35,678 nucleotides of DNA, from assembly GCF_000258495.1 (NCBI RefSeq), contig NZ_AJLG01000028.1, forward strand, positions 1 through 35,678. Reading direction: 5' to 3'. Position numbers and translations under genes: made by a program. Under the pieces are notes generated by a model, which was given only the letters and a program-made list of their open reading frames with translations, was not told where the DNA came from and did no database searches. Source of the DNA: Pedobacter agri PB92. GTDB lineage: Bacteria > Bacteroidota > Bacteroidia > Sphingobacteriales > Sphingobacteriaceae. This document shows positions 17,122 through 25,754 of the stretch, piece by piece (the stretch's first letter is position 1; each line of letters opens with the position of its first letter).

Positions 17122-19593
17122 ATGAGTAAACAAGATATATTTGATTTCCATTCTGCTATGCCAATAATTAACGAGGATACCGAATTTTTCCCTTTAATGT
17201 CGCAACAAGACGAAGAGGAAATGAACAATGAGGAAACGCCTGAAACATTGGCGATTTTGCCATTGCGAAACACTGTTTTATTTCCTGGAGTGGTAATTCC
17301 AATTACCGTTGGCAGAGATAAATCAATTAAACTAATTAAAGAAGCTTACAAGGGAAATAAAATTATTGGGGTGGTATCTCAAAAAGATGTTTCCATCGAA
17401 GATCCGACGTTTGAACAGTTAAACACTGTTGGTACGGTTGCAAACATCATTAAGTTGTTGCAAATGCCTGATGGAAATACCACGGTAATTATTCAGGGTA
17501 AGCAACGTTTTAGCTTAATTGAAGAAGTACAAAACGAGCCTTACATTAAGGCTGTAGTAAAGAAATTTGAGGAGCAGAAACACAAAGCAGATAAGGAGTT
17601 TAAAACACTTATCGCCTCTATCCGTGAAATGTCCGCTCAGATTATTCAACTGTCGCCAAACATTCCAAGTGAAGCAAGTATTGCGCTAAAAAACATCGAA
17701 AGCAATTCATTTTTGATCAATTTTATTTCATCAAACATGAATGCCGAAATGGCCGATAAGCAAAAAATCCTTGAAATGGATAAATTGCAAGAAAGAGCGC
17801 AAAAGGTGATGGAGCTTTTGATGGTTGAATTACAGATGCTGGAATTGAGAAATCAAATCCAATCTAAAGTTCGTACCGACCTTGATAAGCAGCAACGTGA
17901 TTATTTCTTAAATCAGCAGCTCAAAACCATTCAGGAAGAACTGGGTGGAAATTCAGCCGATTTGGAATTTGATGCGCTTCAGGAAAAAGCAAAAAAGAAA
18001 AAATGGTCACAGTCTGTTGCCGATCATTTTGATAAAGAATTAGATAAATTAGGAAGAATGAATCCGGCGGCGCCAGATTATTCTGTTCAGCTGAATTACC
18101 TCGAATTGCTTTTGGATTTACCCTGGAGTGAGTTTACAAAAGATAATTTCGATTTAAAACGTGCCCAACGTATTCTGGATAAAGACCATTTTGGTTTAGA
18201 AAAAGTTAAGCAGCGTATTGTAGAATATCTTGCTGTTTTAAAGTTAAAACGCGATATGAAAGCCCCTATTTTATGTTTGGTAGGTCCTCCGGGAGTTGGT
18301 AAAACATCTTTAGGAAAATCGATCGCCAAAGCTTTGGGCCGTAAATATGTACGGATGGCTTTAGGTGGCATTCGTGATGAAGCCGAAATTCGTGGTCACC
18401 GTAAAACCTACATTGGCGCAATGCCAGGGCGTATCATTTCATCAATTAAAAAAGCTGGAGCAGACAATCCTGTTTTTGTTTTGGATGAGATTGATAAAGT
18501 TGGTACCGATCATCGTGGCGACCCTTCATCAGCTTTGCTGGAGGTGTTGGATCCGGAACAAAATAACGCGTTCTATGATCACTATGTTGAAGTTGACTAC
18601 GATTTATCTAATATTTTATTCATCGCAACTGCAAATTCGTTGAGTACCATCCAGCCGGCCTTACTTGATCGTATGGAGATTATCGAGGTAAATGGATACA
18701 CTATCGAAGAGAAAATCGAAATTGCGAAGAAATATCTTTTACCAAAACAAAAAGAAAATCACGGCTTACAAAATAAGGATATCAACCTTAAACCCGCTTT
18801 AATTGAAAAAGTGATTGAAGATTACACACGTGAATCGGGTGTGCGTGGTTTAGAAAAGAAAATTGGTTCATTGGTGCGTGGTGTGGCTACCAAACTTGCC
18901 ATGGAAGAAGAATACAACGTAACGCTGGCCAACGAAGATATTGAACGTATTTTAGGTGCGCCAATTTATGATAAAGACCTTTACGAAGGCAATGAAGTTG
19001 CGGGCGTGGTAACCGGCTTAGCCTGGACAAGTGTAGGTGGAGATATTTTGTTTATCGAATCGAGCTTGAGCCCTGGAAAAGGAAAGTTAACACTAACAGG
19101 TAATCTTGGCGATGTGATGAAAGAATCTGCCGTAATTGCTTTAGCTTATTTACGAGCACATGCTGCAGAATTTGGCATTGACTATACCCTATTTGACAAT
19201 TGGGATGTGCATGTTCACGTGCCTGCGGGCGCAACTCCGAAAGATGGTCCATCGGCTGGTGTAACCATGCTTACGGCACTGACTTCGGCGTTTACACAAC
19301 GTAAAGTAAAACAAAATTTAGCGATGACAGGCGAGATTACCCTGCGTGGAAAAGTACTTCCCGTTGGTGGAATTAAGGAAAAAATTCTTGCTGCAAAAAG
19401 AGCGAATATTAAAGAGATTATCCTTTGCAAAAGCAACCGCAAAGATATTTTGGAAATTAAAGAAAGCTACATCAAAGATTTGACATTCCATTACGTAACG
19501 GAAATGAGTGAAGTGATTGAATTGGCATTGACGAAAAATAAAGTTAAAAAACCGCTGGATTTAACGATCAAAATTGCGCCAATTGTCAACTAA
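17122..19593 (+). CDS. lon: ATP-dependent endopeptidase La
   Basis: Cytoplasmic AAA+ serine protease that degrades misfolded and regulatory proteins. I chose ATG 17122; a GTG two codons upstream is the alternative. 823 residues. The N-terminal substrate domain begins near [19 protein letters not shown] (about 50), a coiled-coil follows (about 215-280, [20 protein letters not shown]), then the AAA+ module with Walker [10 protein letters not shown] (about 387) and Walker [10 protein letters not shown]. The protease domain has the Ser-Lys dyad S711 in DGPSAG and K754 in GGIKEK. The acidic N-terminal extension of about 45 residues is common in Bacteroidota Lon. The strong hairpin at 19646-19677 ends the transcript. 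Confidence 0.97.
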   Translation: MSKQDIFDFHSAMPIINEDTEFFPLMSQQDEEEMNNEETPETLAILPLRNTVLFPGVVIPITVGRDKSIKLIKEAYKGNKIIGVVSQKDVSIEDPTFEQLNTVGTVANIIKLLQMPDGNTTVIIQGKQRFSLIEEVQNEPYIKAVVKKFEEQKHKADKEFKTLIASIREMSAQIIQLSPNIPSEASIALKNIESNSFLINFISSNMNAEMADKQKILEMDKLQERAQKVMELLMVELQMLELRNQIQSKVRTDLDKQQRDYFLNQQLKTIQEELGGNSADLEFDALQEKAKKKKWSQSVADHFDKELDKLGRMNPAAPDYSVQLNYLELLLDLPWSEFTKDNFDLKRAQRILDKDHFGLEKVKQRIVEYLAVLKLKRDMKAPILCLVGPPGVGKTSLGKSIAKALGRKYVRMALGGIRDEAEIRGHRKTYIGAMPGRIISSIKKAGADNPVFVLDEIDKVGTDHRGDPSSALLEVLDPEQNNAFYDHYVEVDYDLSNILFIATANSLSTIQPALLDRMEIIEVNGYTIEEKIEIAKKYLLPKQKENHGLQNKDINLKPALIEKVIEDYTRESGVRGLEKKIGSLVRGVATKLAMEEEYNVTLANEDIERILGAPIYDKDLYEGNEVAGVVTGLAWTSVGGDILFIESSLSPGKGKLTLTGNLGDVMKESAVIALAYLRAHAAEFGIDYTLFDNWDVHVHVPAGATPKDGPSAGVTMLTALTSAFTQRKVKQNLAMTGEITLRGKVLPVGGIKEKILAAKRANIKEIILCKSNRKDILEIKESYIKDLTFHYVTEMSEVIELALTKNKVKKPLDLTIKIAPIVN

Positions 19594-19645
19594 ATTGTAA
19601 TCTTTTAGGTTTACGGATAAAAATCCGATAACAATAAATACTTTT

Positions 19646-19677
19646 ATAGCTCCGATAATAATCGGAGCTATTTTTTT
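19646..19677 (+). terminator. Intrinsic terminator of lon, abutting the next start codon
   Basis: An 11-bp perfect stem (ATAGCTCCGAT with ATCGGAGCTAT, 4-base loop AATA) runs into seven T bases ending at 19677. The next gene's ATG begins at 19678. Confidence 0.85.
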
Positions 19678-20628
19678 ATGAGATCATCTTCATTTATTAT
19701 TCTATTGCTTCTTACCTCGTTAACTGGATTTGGCCAATCTTTTAAAAACGAATTTGGATTTAAAACCGAAAACGATGCTTATTTGGCAACATTGAATGAC
19801 CGATATTACACCAATGGTTTATTTATCTATTTCCGCCGAGCCATTGATCCTGCTAAATTTTCAGATAAAATAGAAAAGAAGACTTATGAAATTTCGGTCG
19901 GGCAAAAAATGTACACGCCTTACTGGGGTCAGGTAGCGAAAAAAGAAGACCAGGATCGGCCCTTCGCAGGATATCTGTATGCCAGTGGTGCTTACTCGGT
20001 ATTTTTTAAAAAAGAAAGTGTGCTAAAAACAAGCGTGGAGATTGGTACTGTTGGACCGAATTCCCTGGCGCAGGATGCACAAAAGTTTCTGCACAAAACG
20101 GTTGGTTTTTACACACCTGACGGATGGGATTATCAGATTAAAAATGAATTAGCCATCAATTTAGCTGCCCAATACAGCAAACTTCTTGTTCGTTCCAATG
20201 ATCAGATTGTTGATTTAAGCGGACAGGGTTATGCAAATTTAGGAACAACCTTTTCTGGCTTGGGAGCATCTGTGTTATTTAGAGCAGGAAGACTGAACCA
20301 GCTGTTCAATAGTGCATATCATAATGCCGTAATCGGGAATGCAAAAACATCAGCTTTAAATAAGTCGGAATTTTTCTTTTATGCCAAACCACAGCTAAAC
20401 ATAGTGGCCTATGATGCCACGATTCAGGGAAGTTTGTTTAATGATGATAGTCCGGTAACTTTCGGCACAAAACCAATTGTATTTGAACAACAGTTTGGCG
20501 TAAATTACAGTTCAAAAAGATTTACTGCCGACTTTAATATTATATTTAAAACTAAAGAAGTGGAGAGTATAGCGAAAGCTCAAAATTACGGTGGCTTAAG
20601 TTTATACTATCGTTTTGGAAAAATTTAG
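19678..20628 (+). CDS. LpxR-like outer-membrane protein (lipid A deacylase family)
   Basis: 316 residues with signal peptide MRSSSFIILLLLTSLTGFGQ and a beta-rich body typical of a small outer-membrane barrel. Features of the LpxR (DUF2219) family: ENDAYLATLNDRYYTNG near the mature N-terminus, which holds the conserved Asn-Asp and Thr-Asn-Gly residues, and DRPFAGYLYASGAY. LpxR removes the 3'-acyloxyacyl group from lipid A. The ending SLYYRFGKI has the C-terminal aromatic pattern of barrel proteins. Whether it deacylates lipid A here is inferred. The ATG is directly on the T-run of the lon terminator, so no normal leader exists. Its stop touches that of the convergent arfB. Confidence 0.78.
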   Translation: MRSSSFIILLLLTSLTGFGQSFKNEFGFKTENDAYLATLNDRYYTNGLFIYFRRAIDPAKFSDKIEKKTYEISVGQKMYTPYWGQVAKKEDQDRPFAGYLYASGAYSVFFKKESVLKTSVEIGTVGPNSLAQDAQKFLHKTVGFYTPDGWDYQIKNELAINLAAQYSKLLVRSNDQIVDLSGQGYANLGTTFSGLGASVLFRAGRLNQLFNSAYHNAVIGNAKTSALNKSEFFFYAKPQLNIVAYDATIQGSLFNDDSPVTFGTKPIVFEQQFGVNYSSKRFTADFNIIFKTKEVESIAKAQNYGGLSLYYRFGKI

Positions 20629-21039
20629 TTAATCCAAACCTGGCTTTTTTCTAGATGCTTTTTTTTCAGCATTTACCGATTTATTTTTCAGTCTATTTTG
20701 AATAACAGCTTTGGGTATTTTTGTGGGTTTTCTTGTTTTCTTTACCTGAAGTGATCTTTTCAGCAGCTCGATCAGTTTAGCAATTGTCTTCTCTTTGTTT
20801 AGAAGCTGGCTCCTGTCTTCTTGCGAAACAATATGCAACAAATCATCGGTATCTAAACGATTTTCGAGTCGGATTTTTAACAGCGCCTTTTCTTCATCAT
20901 CGAAAAAAAAAGCATTTTCCAAATCGAAAATTAATTCTACTTTACTTGAAACCTTATTTACATTTTGGCCGCCCTTGCCCCCGCTCCTGGAGGTTTTAAA
21001 GGTTGCATGTTTTAAAATATCTTCTTTCGCAGGTAACAT
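20629..21039 (-). CDS. arfB: Peptidyl-tRNA hydrolase ArfB (ribosome rescue factor)
   Basis: Hydrolyses peptidyl-tRNA on stalled ribosomes. Start taken at ATG 21039 (MLPAKEDILKHATFKTSRSGGKGGQ); an upstream in-frame codon at 21078 would add 13 unlikely residues. 136 residues. The release-factor signature is GGKGGQNVNKVSSKVEL with GGQ at 23-25, followed by the small alpha/beta domain. The lysine/arginine-rich C-terminal tail (KKTRKPTKIPKAVIQNRLKN and beyond) is the part that enters the empty mRNA channel. Divergent from cmk across 73 bases. A near-consensus box TACTTTTA lies four bases upstream of this ATG. Confidence 0.9.
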   Translation of the reverse strand: MLPAKEDILKHATFKTSRSGGKGGQNVNKVSSKVELIFDLENAFFFDDEEKALLKIRLENRLDTDDLLHIVSQEDRSQLLNKEKTIAKLIELLKRSLQVKKTRKPTKIPKAVIQNRLKNKSVNAEKKASRKKPGLD

Positions 21040-21097
21040 GGTGTAAAAGTATAAAGAATAGTCAGGTAAAAAAAGCAACTAAATCCGTCCGTTTTTT

Positions 21098-21105
21098 TAC
21101 CTTTG
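21098..21105 (+). promoter_or_regulatory. Promoter -7 box TACCTTTG for cmk
   Basis: Exact TAnnTTTG match separated by seven bases from ATG 21113, the same spacing as pabB. The expected start of transcription falls on or very near the A of the start codon. Confidence 0.65.
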
Positions 21106-21112
21106 TGGCAGA

Positions 21113-21793
21113 ATGAAAAAGAACTTGGTTATAGCTATTGATGGCTATTCATCTTGCGGAAAAAGCACTTTAGCGAAAGCATTAGCTAAAAAATTAGGTT
21201 TCATTTATGTAGACAGCGGAGCGATGTATCGGGCCGTTACGCTCTACTTTCTGAGAAATAATATTGACATTACTAATGATGAGAAAGTTGTTGATGCACT
21301 TCAACACATCGAACTGAATTTTCATTCACGTGATTACGAATCACACATCACTTTAAATGGCGAAGAGGTTTCTGATGAAATCCGTTTAATGCCCGTTTCA
21401 GAAAATGTAAGTGAAGTTTCTGCCCATAAAATTGTTCGCCACGAAATGGTGAAACAACAACAACGCATGGGAAAATCGAAAAACATTGTAATGGATGGTC
21501 GTGATATTGGCACTACGGTTTTTCCAGATGCACCTTTGAAATTATTTATGACCGCCGATCCGAAAATTAGAGCAGAACGACGATTTAAGGAATTGGAAAG
21601 TAAAGGTAATAATGAAACCACGCTGGAAGAAGTTTTCGAAAATTTGGCGCACCGCGATTATGCTGATACCACCAGAAAAGAAAGCCCACTGGTTAGAGCC
21701 GCTGATGCAATTGTATTAGACAACACCAATTTAACACCCGAAGAACAATTGGCGTTTGCTTTAGAAAGAGCAGAACCATTCTTAGCTAAATAA
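21113..21793 (+). CDS. cmk: Cytidylate kinase
   Basis: Phosphorylates CMP and dCMP with ATP; cytoplasmic. 226 residues, normal for the family. P-loop GYSSCGKST at 11-19, the NMP-binding segment YVDSGAMYRAVT, the VMDGRDIGT motif, the lid segment RAERRFKEL, and RDYADTTRKESPL near the C-terminus, which contacts CMP. Start ATG 21113 is fixed by the promoter box directly upstream. The next gene, DUF1080, is 59 bases away in the same direction and could be co-transcribed. Confidence 0.96.
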   Translation: MKKNLVIAIDGYSSCGKSTLAKALAKKLGFIYVDSGAMYRAVTLYFLRNNIDITNDEKVVDALQHIELNFHSRDYESHITLNGEEVSDEIRLMPVSENVSEVSAHKIVRHEMVKQQQRMGKSKNIVMDGRDIGTTVFPDAPLKLFMTADPKIRAERRFKELESKGNNETTLEEVFENLAHRDYADTTRKESPLVRAADAIVLDNTNLTPEEQLAFALERAEPFLAK

Positions 21794-21852
21794 CTTTAAT
21801 TTTATCGGGTTGGTTTAATTTCCTATTTTTAGCTGCTAACCATTAAGCTACT

Positions 21853-22683
21853 ATGAAATTAAAACTCACTTCCCTTTTGTTATTAATCAGCGTATTTACT
21901 GCGCTAAACGTTCAGGCGCAAAAAGGCTGGATCAATCTTTTCAACGGAAAAGACTTGAAAGACTGGAATGTAAAAATTTCCAAACATGATTACCAAGATA
22001 ATTATGCCAATACTTTCAGCGTTGCAAATGGTGTAATGAAAGTAAGTTACGATGGGTATTCTGATTTTGATAAACAGTACGGCCATATCTTTTACAAAAA
22101 GCCGTTTTCCTATTATTTATTAAAGGTAACTTATCGTTTTGTTGGCGAGCAAGCCAAAGGTGGAGAAGGTTGGGCAACCCGAAATAGTGGTGCTATGTTG
22201 CATGGGCAGGATCCTGCTACGATGTTGAAAGATCAGGATTTTCCAATCTCCGTTGAAGCGCAAATTCTGGGCGGCGATGGAGAACATGTGCGCCACACCA
22301 GCAATGTTTGTACACCAGGAACATTAATTAATTATAAAGGTGAGTTGTTTACAACGCACTGTTTAGATTCAAAATCAAAAACCTATCATGGCGATCAGTG
22401 GGTTACTGCTCAATTCTTGGTTTTAGGCGATTCAGTAATTAAACATATCATTGCCGGTGAGGTAGTTTTAGAATATACAAAACCACAAATTGGTGGAGGA
22501 AGTGTAACGAATTACGATCCAAAGGTTAAAGTTGATGGCACCCCTTTAAAGTCAGGCTATATTTCACTGCAAAGCGAAAGCCACCCTATAGAATTTAAGA
22601 CGGTTAAGCTTTTCGATCTGGCACCTTACGCAAAAGACGAACTTAAATTAAACAAAATCATCGATAGAGTTTTAAAAGAGTAA
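21853..22683 (+). CDS. DUF1080 (3-keto-disaccharide hydrolase) family secreted protein
   Basis: 276 residues with signal peptide MKLKLTSLLLLISVFTALNVQA. The mature part starts KGWINLFNGKDLKDWNVKI, the signature opening of DUF1080, a concanavalin-like sandwich fold linked to 3-keto-glycoside hydrolysis. EGWATRNSGAMLHGQ and SGYISLQSESHPIEFKTVKL are conserved blocks. Periplasmic or surface exposed. The substrate is unknown and no sugar oxidoreductase partner is adjacent. A stem-loop (AACAATA with TATTGTT, 22685-22703) follows the stop but lacks a T-run. Confidence 0.88.
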   Translation: MKLKLTSLLLLISVFTALNVQAQKGWINLFNGKDLKDWNVKISKHDYQDNYANTFSVANGVMKVSYDGYSDFDKQYGHIFYKKPFSYYLLKVTYRFVGEQAKGGEGWATRNSGAMLHGQDPATMLKDQDFPISVEAQILGGDGEHVRHTSNVCTPGTLINYKGELFTTHCLDSKSKTYHGDQWVTAQFLVLGDSVIKHIIAGEVVLEYTKPQIGGGSVTNYDPKVKVDGTPLKSGYISLQSESHPIEFKTVKLFDLAPYAKDELKLNKIIDRVLKE

Positions 22684-22746
22684 AAACAATACACCCTATT
22701 GTTAAGAATGATGTAAACGCGATTTTCAACCAACTTAAATTATCCG

Positions 22747-24241
22747 ATGCTCAAAACTCATTCAATTAAGAATTTATTAGTTGTCATCTTTTTACTTATT
22801 TCTAGCCTTTCGTTTGCGCAGAAAGCCTATACCATCAGTGAAATCCCTGATACCAAAAAAAAACGGAGGAGGCTGGGTAAGTAATCCTGATAGCATTTTA
22901 AGTGCCGATCATGTTTCGCAGATTAATGCCACCATTTCAGATTTTGAAGGCAAAACTAATGTTCAGGTGGCAGTAGTTATTGTTAATGATTTTGACCATG
23001 AACAGGAAGATTTCGATTTTGCCAACGAACTTTTTAATACCTGGGGAATTGGACAAAAAACGAGCAATAATGGCTTGCTGCTATTTATAGCAAAAGATCG
23101 GCGGAAATATCGTTTCATCACCGGAACAGGAATTGAAGGTGTTTTGCCTGATGTTAAACTCAAACATATTGCTGAGCAAAACCTACTACCTGCATTCAGG
23201 GAGAATAATTTCGGGACAGGAATTATAACGACTATTGATGCCATTGGAGTAGTAATTTTAAATCCAGAAAATAAATCGGAGCTCAATCAATTTTTCACGC
23301 AACAAAGCGAAAATGGCGATTTAGGGAAAGTCTGGATACCTGTTCTTGTTATTATTTTAGCTTTTTTCGGGATTTTTAAAATTGTAAATAAACAAGCTAA
23401 GAAAACGATCAAGGTAGATGCTAGTGGCAATAACGGCCACGAGAAAACAATCATCAGCGGCTGCGCCGGGTTTTTCATGTTCATTTTTGTGAGCATTTTT
23501 GCAATGGTATTTTTTAGGGGCTTTGGTTTATTTGATAAAGTAAAGCTTATCCATGCTCCTTTTATTTTATATGGAATATTAGCTGCCTGTTTATTCTTTC
23601 GTTATTTATTTCATATTTCCTCGCTACGAAAAACACATTACGACGATAAAAATTATTTTAACGCTGTCAGCGATTTTAATAAGAAGAATTTCTGGCTGAT
23701 TATTTTCTCTCCGCTGATCTTAATTACTTTGATTAATTATCTATTCAAACGAGGCAAAAACATTGATCGGTTTAAGCCTGTTTTAGACAGTAAGAATCAG
23801 GAAATGCTTCGTGTCGATCGGGATATTAATGTTGAAGGCAAACCCTTTTTAAGTGCCGGACAACGAGCTGAAGAAGGCGCACAAACCTACGATTATGATA
23901 TTTGGGAAAGTGCTGATCATAAAGAACATGTGATTAAACAATGGCCTGCGGAAGAATATAACAGCTATACCGAATGTCCGAAATGTAATTTCAGAACTTA
24001 TAAACTCAACAAACAAGTTACGGTTACTGCAGCAACCTATAGTCGCGAAGGCAAGGCAAAACTGATAAACGAATGTAGTTTTTGCAGAAACGTAGAATTT
24101 ATTGAATGGATTACGTTGGCCATGTTGGTTAAAACTAAATCTTCATCAGGTTCATCCTCGTCAAGAAGTAGTTCATCTTCTTCATCGAGCAGCTGGGGAG
24201 GTGGTAGAAGCAGTGGCGGCGGTACCGGAGGCAGTTGGTAG
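22747..24241 (+). CDS. TPM-domain membrane protein with Cys-pair segment and Ser/Gly-rich tail (frameshifted in signal region)
   Basis: A good signal peptide begins at ATG 22747 (MLKTHSIKNLLVVIFLLISS, cleavage after SFAQ) but runs out of frame at nine A bases (22855-22863); with eight, it joins NGGGWVSNPDSIL. The repaired protein has about 497 residues. In order: a TPM domain (about 40-185; FEGKTNVQVAVVIVND, DRRKYRFITGTGIEGVLPD), four hydrophobic segments (WIPVLVIILAFFGIFKIV, CAGFFMFIFVSIFAMVFF, ILYGILAACLFFRYLF, FWLIIFSPLILITLINYL), a segment with two Cys pairs (CPKC and CSFC) that could bind zinc, and a Ser-rich tail ending WGGGRSSGGGTGGSW. TPM proteins of the YgcG type have this kind of low-complexity end. 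The function is unknown; PSII-repair phosphatase activity applies only to plant members. Confidence 0.82.
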
Positions 24242-24288
24242 AAATTGAATTAACCGCCTCATTTCTCCCTGTAATTAAAAGTATTTCC

Positions 24289-24296
24289 TAATTTTG
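24289..24296 (+). promoter_or_regulatory. Promoter -7 box TAATTTTG for the SH3b protein
   Basis: Exact TAnnTTTG match 74 bases before the chosen ATG 24371, or 14 bases before the alternative in-frame ATG 24311. Confidence 0.5.
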
Positions 24297-24370
24297 GCAC
24301 TTATAGCACGATGTTTGCTCTTTGCGTCGTTGCTAATTTTATAAAACTGCTTTGCAGCAATCTTAAAACT

Positions 24371-25351
24371 ATGACTAGAATTTTATTCCTATTAATTGCG
24401 CTTTCAATCTTCTCCAGCCGCATTAATGCACAAGATACCTATAAAGTAACTGCTGATCAGTTACGGGTTAGAGCAAGTAGTGACCCTAAAAGTAAGGTGA
24501 TAGCTAATATTTCGCAAAACGAAAATTTAACAGTTTTAGATGCCAGCAATGATAAATTTTATAAAATAAAACTTAAAAATGGCGAAGGTTGGGTAAGTAA
24601 AGATTTCGTTCAAAAGATATCAGCGCCTACGCCACAACCAAATACTACCCAAACTAATCCTGCTACTCAAAGTTCTGCAACAGCAGCTCCTGCTACTGAT
24701 GTAATTTACCGCGTTACTACTGATAATTTAAGAGTGAGGCAAAAAGCCGATCCTAAAAGCAAGGTGATTGGTTATCTTCCGGAAAATGAAAATGTTGCCG
24801 TTATTGATTCTGCAGATGCCAGTTATTTTAGAATCAAGGTGACCAATGGTGAAGGTTGGGTGAGTAAAGAATTTTTAGTTCGGGTATCGCCAGTTAAAGC
24901 CGTACAAAAACCAGCTGTATCTGTTGAGGTTCCAGCAATTGACAAAGATTATTCAAATATTATCTTTTTTGCTGTAGTGGCTTTGGTAATGGGTACCATT
25001 CTTTACTTTATCTTTAAATATTCTAATCAAAATAAAATTTTAATCGGCATTTCAGCAATTATTGTTTTAGTGGTAATTTACTTTTGCTTTATTACTTTCA
25101 TCCAACCTAAAACAGTTAACGGAACTTTTGTAAGCGATAGCGAAACACAATATAAAACCTTTGATTTTAACACCAATGATTCTGTGATTGTAAAGGATAC
25201 TTACACGGATTCTACCTTCACAGCAAAATATGTTATTGAAGGCGACATGATTAAATTGTATGATCAACAGAACATGATTTTATTGCTAATCAGAGATGAA
25301 AACACTTTGGTTGGAGAAGGATTTACCAGAGGGATATTCACGAAGAAATAA
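24371..25351 (+). CDS. Membrane protein with two bacterial SH3 domains
   Basis: Start ATG 24371 gives an ordinary signal peptide (MTRILFLLIALSIFSSRINA) and 326 residues; the in-frame ATG 24311 would put 20 extra residues before it. Two SH3b repeats follow, about 24-83 and 113-172, each with LRVR near its start, DPKSKVI in the middle and GEGWVSK at the end, joined by a Thr/Pro/Ala-rich linker. Two hydrophobic segments follow (IIFFAVVALVMGTILYFIF, ILIGISAIIVLVVIYFCF), then a polar C-terminal domain of about 85 residues. SH3b domains usually bind peptidoglycan or peptides, so a wall-sensing role is possible. It is downstream of the TPM gene in the same direction. Confidence 0.82.
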   Translation: MTRILFLLIALSIFSSRINAQDTYKVTADQLRVRASSDPKSKVIANISQNENLTVLDASNDKFYKIKLKNGEGWVSKDFVQKISAPTPQPNTTQTNPATQSSATAAPATDVIYRVTTDNLRVRQKADPKSKVIGYLPENENVAVIDSADASYFRIKVTNGEGWVSKEFLVRVSPVKAVQKPAVSVEVPAIDKDYSNIIFFAVVALVMGTILYFIFKYSNQNKILIGISAIIVLVVIYFCFITFIQPKTVNGTFVSDSETQYKTFDFNTNDSVIVKDTYTDSTFTAKYVIEGDMIKLYDQQNMILLLIRDENTLVGEGFTRGIFTKK

Positions 25352-25379
25352 ATTTCAAACAACCTATGTTTTTAAACCC

Positions 25380-25455
25380 GGTAGAGCGGAATAGCCCGCA
25401 GCGAAGTGCAACGCAGCGAGGACTATAAGCGATAACGGGGCTGCTGTGAACAAAG
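25380..25455. repeat. Intergenic hairpin repeat, AGCCCG...CGGGGCT type
   Basis: Outer arms AGCCC (25393-25397) and GGGCT (25438-25442) can pair. GCAGCGA occurs twice inside, 15 bases apart, followed by GGACTATAAGCGATAACGGG. From memory it resembles repeats scattered after genes in Sphingobacteriaceae. Only one copy is in this window. Confidence 0.45.
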
Positions 25456-25585
25456 AATTACGGAACGCTGATTTTCAAACAATTCTTTTCTAGAAAAAGA
25501 AAAGAACCATCTCTCCATGTGCGCTCCTAAAAAAGGGATTTCAAATCGTCTATTTAAGGTAACAAATCTTTACTCCTTATTCATT

Positions 25586-25593
25586 TATCTTTG
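25586..25593 (+). promoter_or_regulatory. Candidate distal rpsA promoter box TATCTTTG
   Basis: Exact TAnnTTTG match followed by C, 161 bases before the rpsA ATG. It could give a long-leader transcript in addition to the proximal promoter. Confidence 0.35.
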
Positions 25594-25709
25594 CGCCTTA
25601 AAGCATCCAATCTTGCTACCTGATACGAAATACGCACTACTCTTTTACTAATAACCTTAAAATCAGCAACATTTATTAAAAAATTCTTTTCTATTAATTA
25701 AAATATTTT

Positions 25710-25717
25710 TACCTTTG
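25710..25717 (+). promoter_or_regulatory. Proximal rpsA promoter box TACCTTTG
   Basis: Exact TAnnTTTG match 37 bases before the rpsA ATG, leaving a leader of about 30 nucleotides. A short hairpin lies at its 5' end (TCCCT with AGGGA, 25721-25734) and the SD AGGAG follows at 25739-25743. Confidence 0.6.
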
Positions 25718-25738
25718 CAGTCCCTAAATAGGGAAAAA

Positions 25739-25743
25739 AGGAG
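25739..25743 (+). promoter_or_regulatory. rpsA: Shine-Dalgarno sequence of rpsA
   Basis: AGGAG, 11 bases before the ATG. It is unusual here because the other starts in the window lack a clear SD. S1 is the protein that helps SD-poor mRNAs bind ribosomes. Confidence 0.5.
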
Positions 25744-25754
25744 ATAATTAATTA

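Larger units (their letters stand above)
25352..25754. other. 403-base gap before rpsA
   Basis: Holds a hairpin repeat (25380-25455), two exact promoter boxes (25586-25593 and 25710-25717), a small leader hairpin and an SD sequence. No credible gene is seen in it. Confidence 0.6.

Noticed and set aside
22781..22860. TTG start at 22781 for the TPM protein
   Set aside because: It gives a basic, unlikely N-terminus, while ATG 22747 gives a perfect signal peptide once the A-run is corrected.
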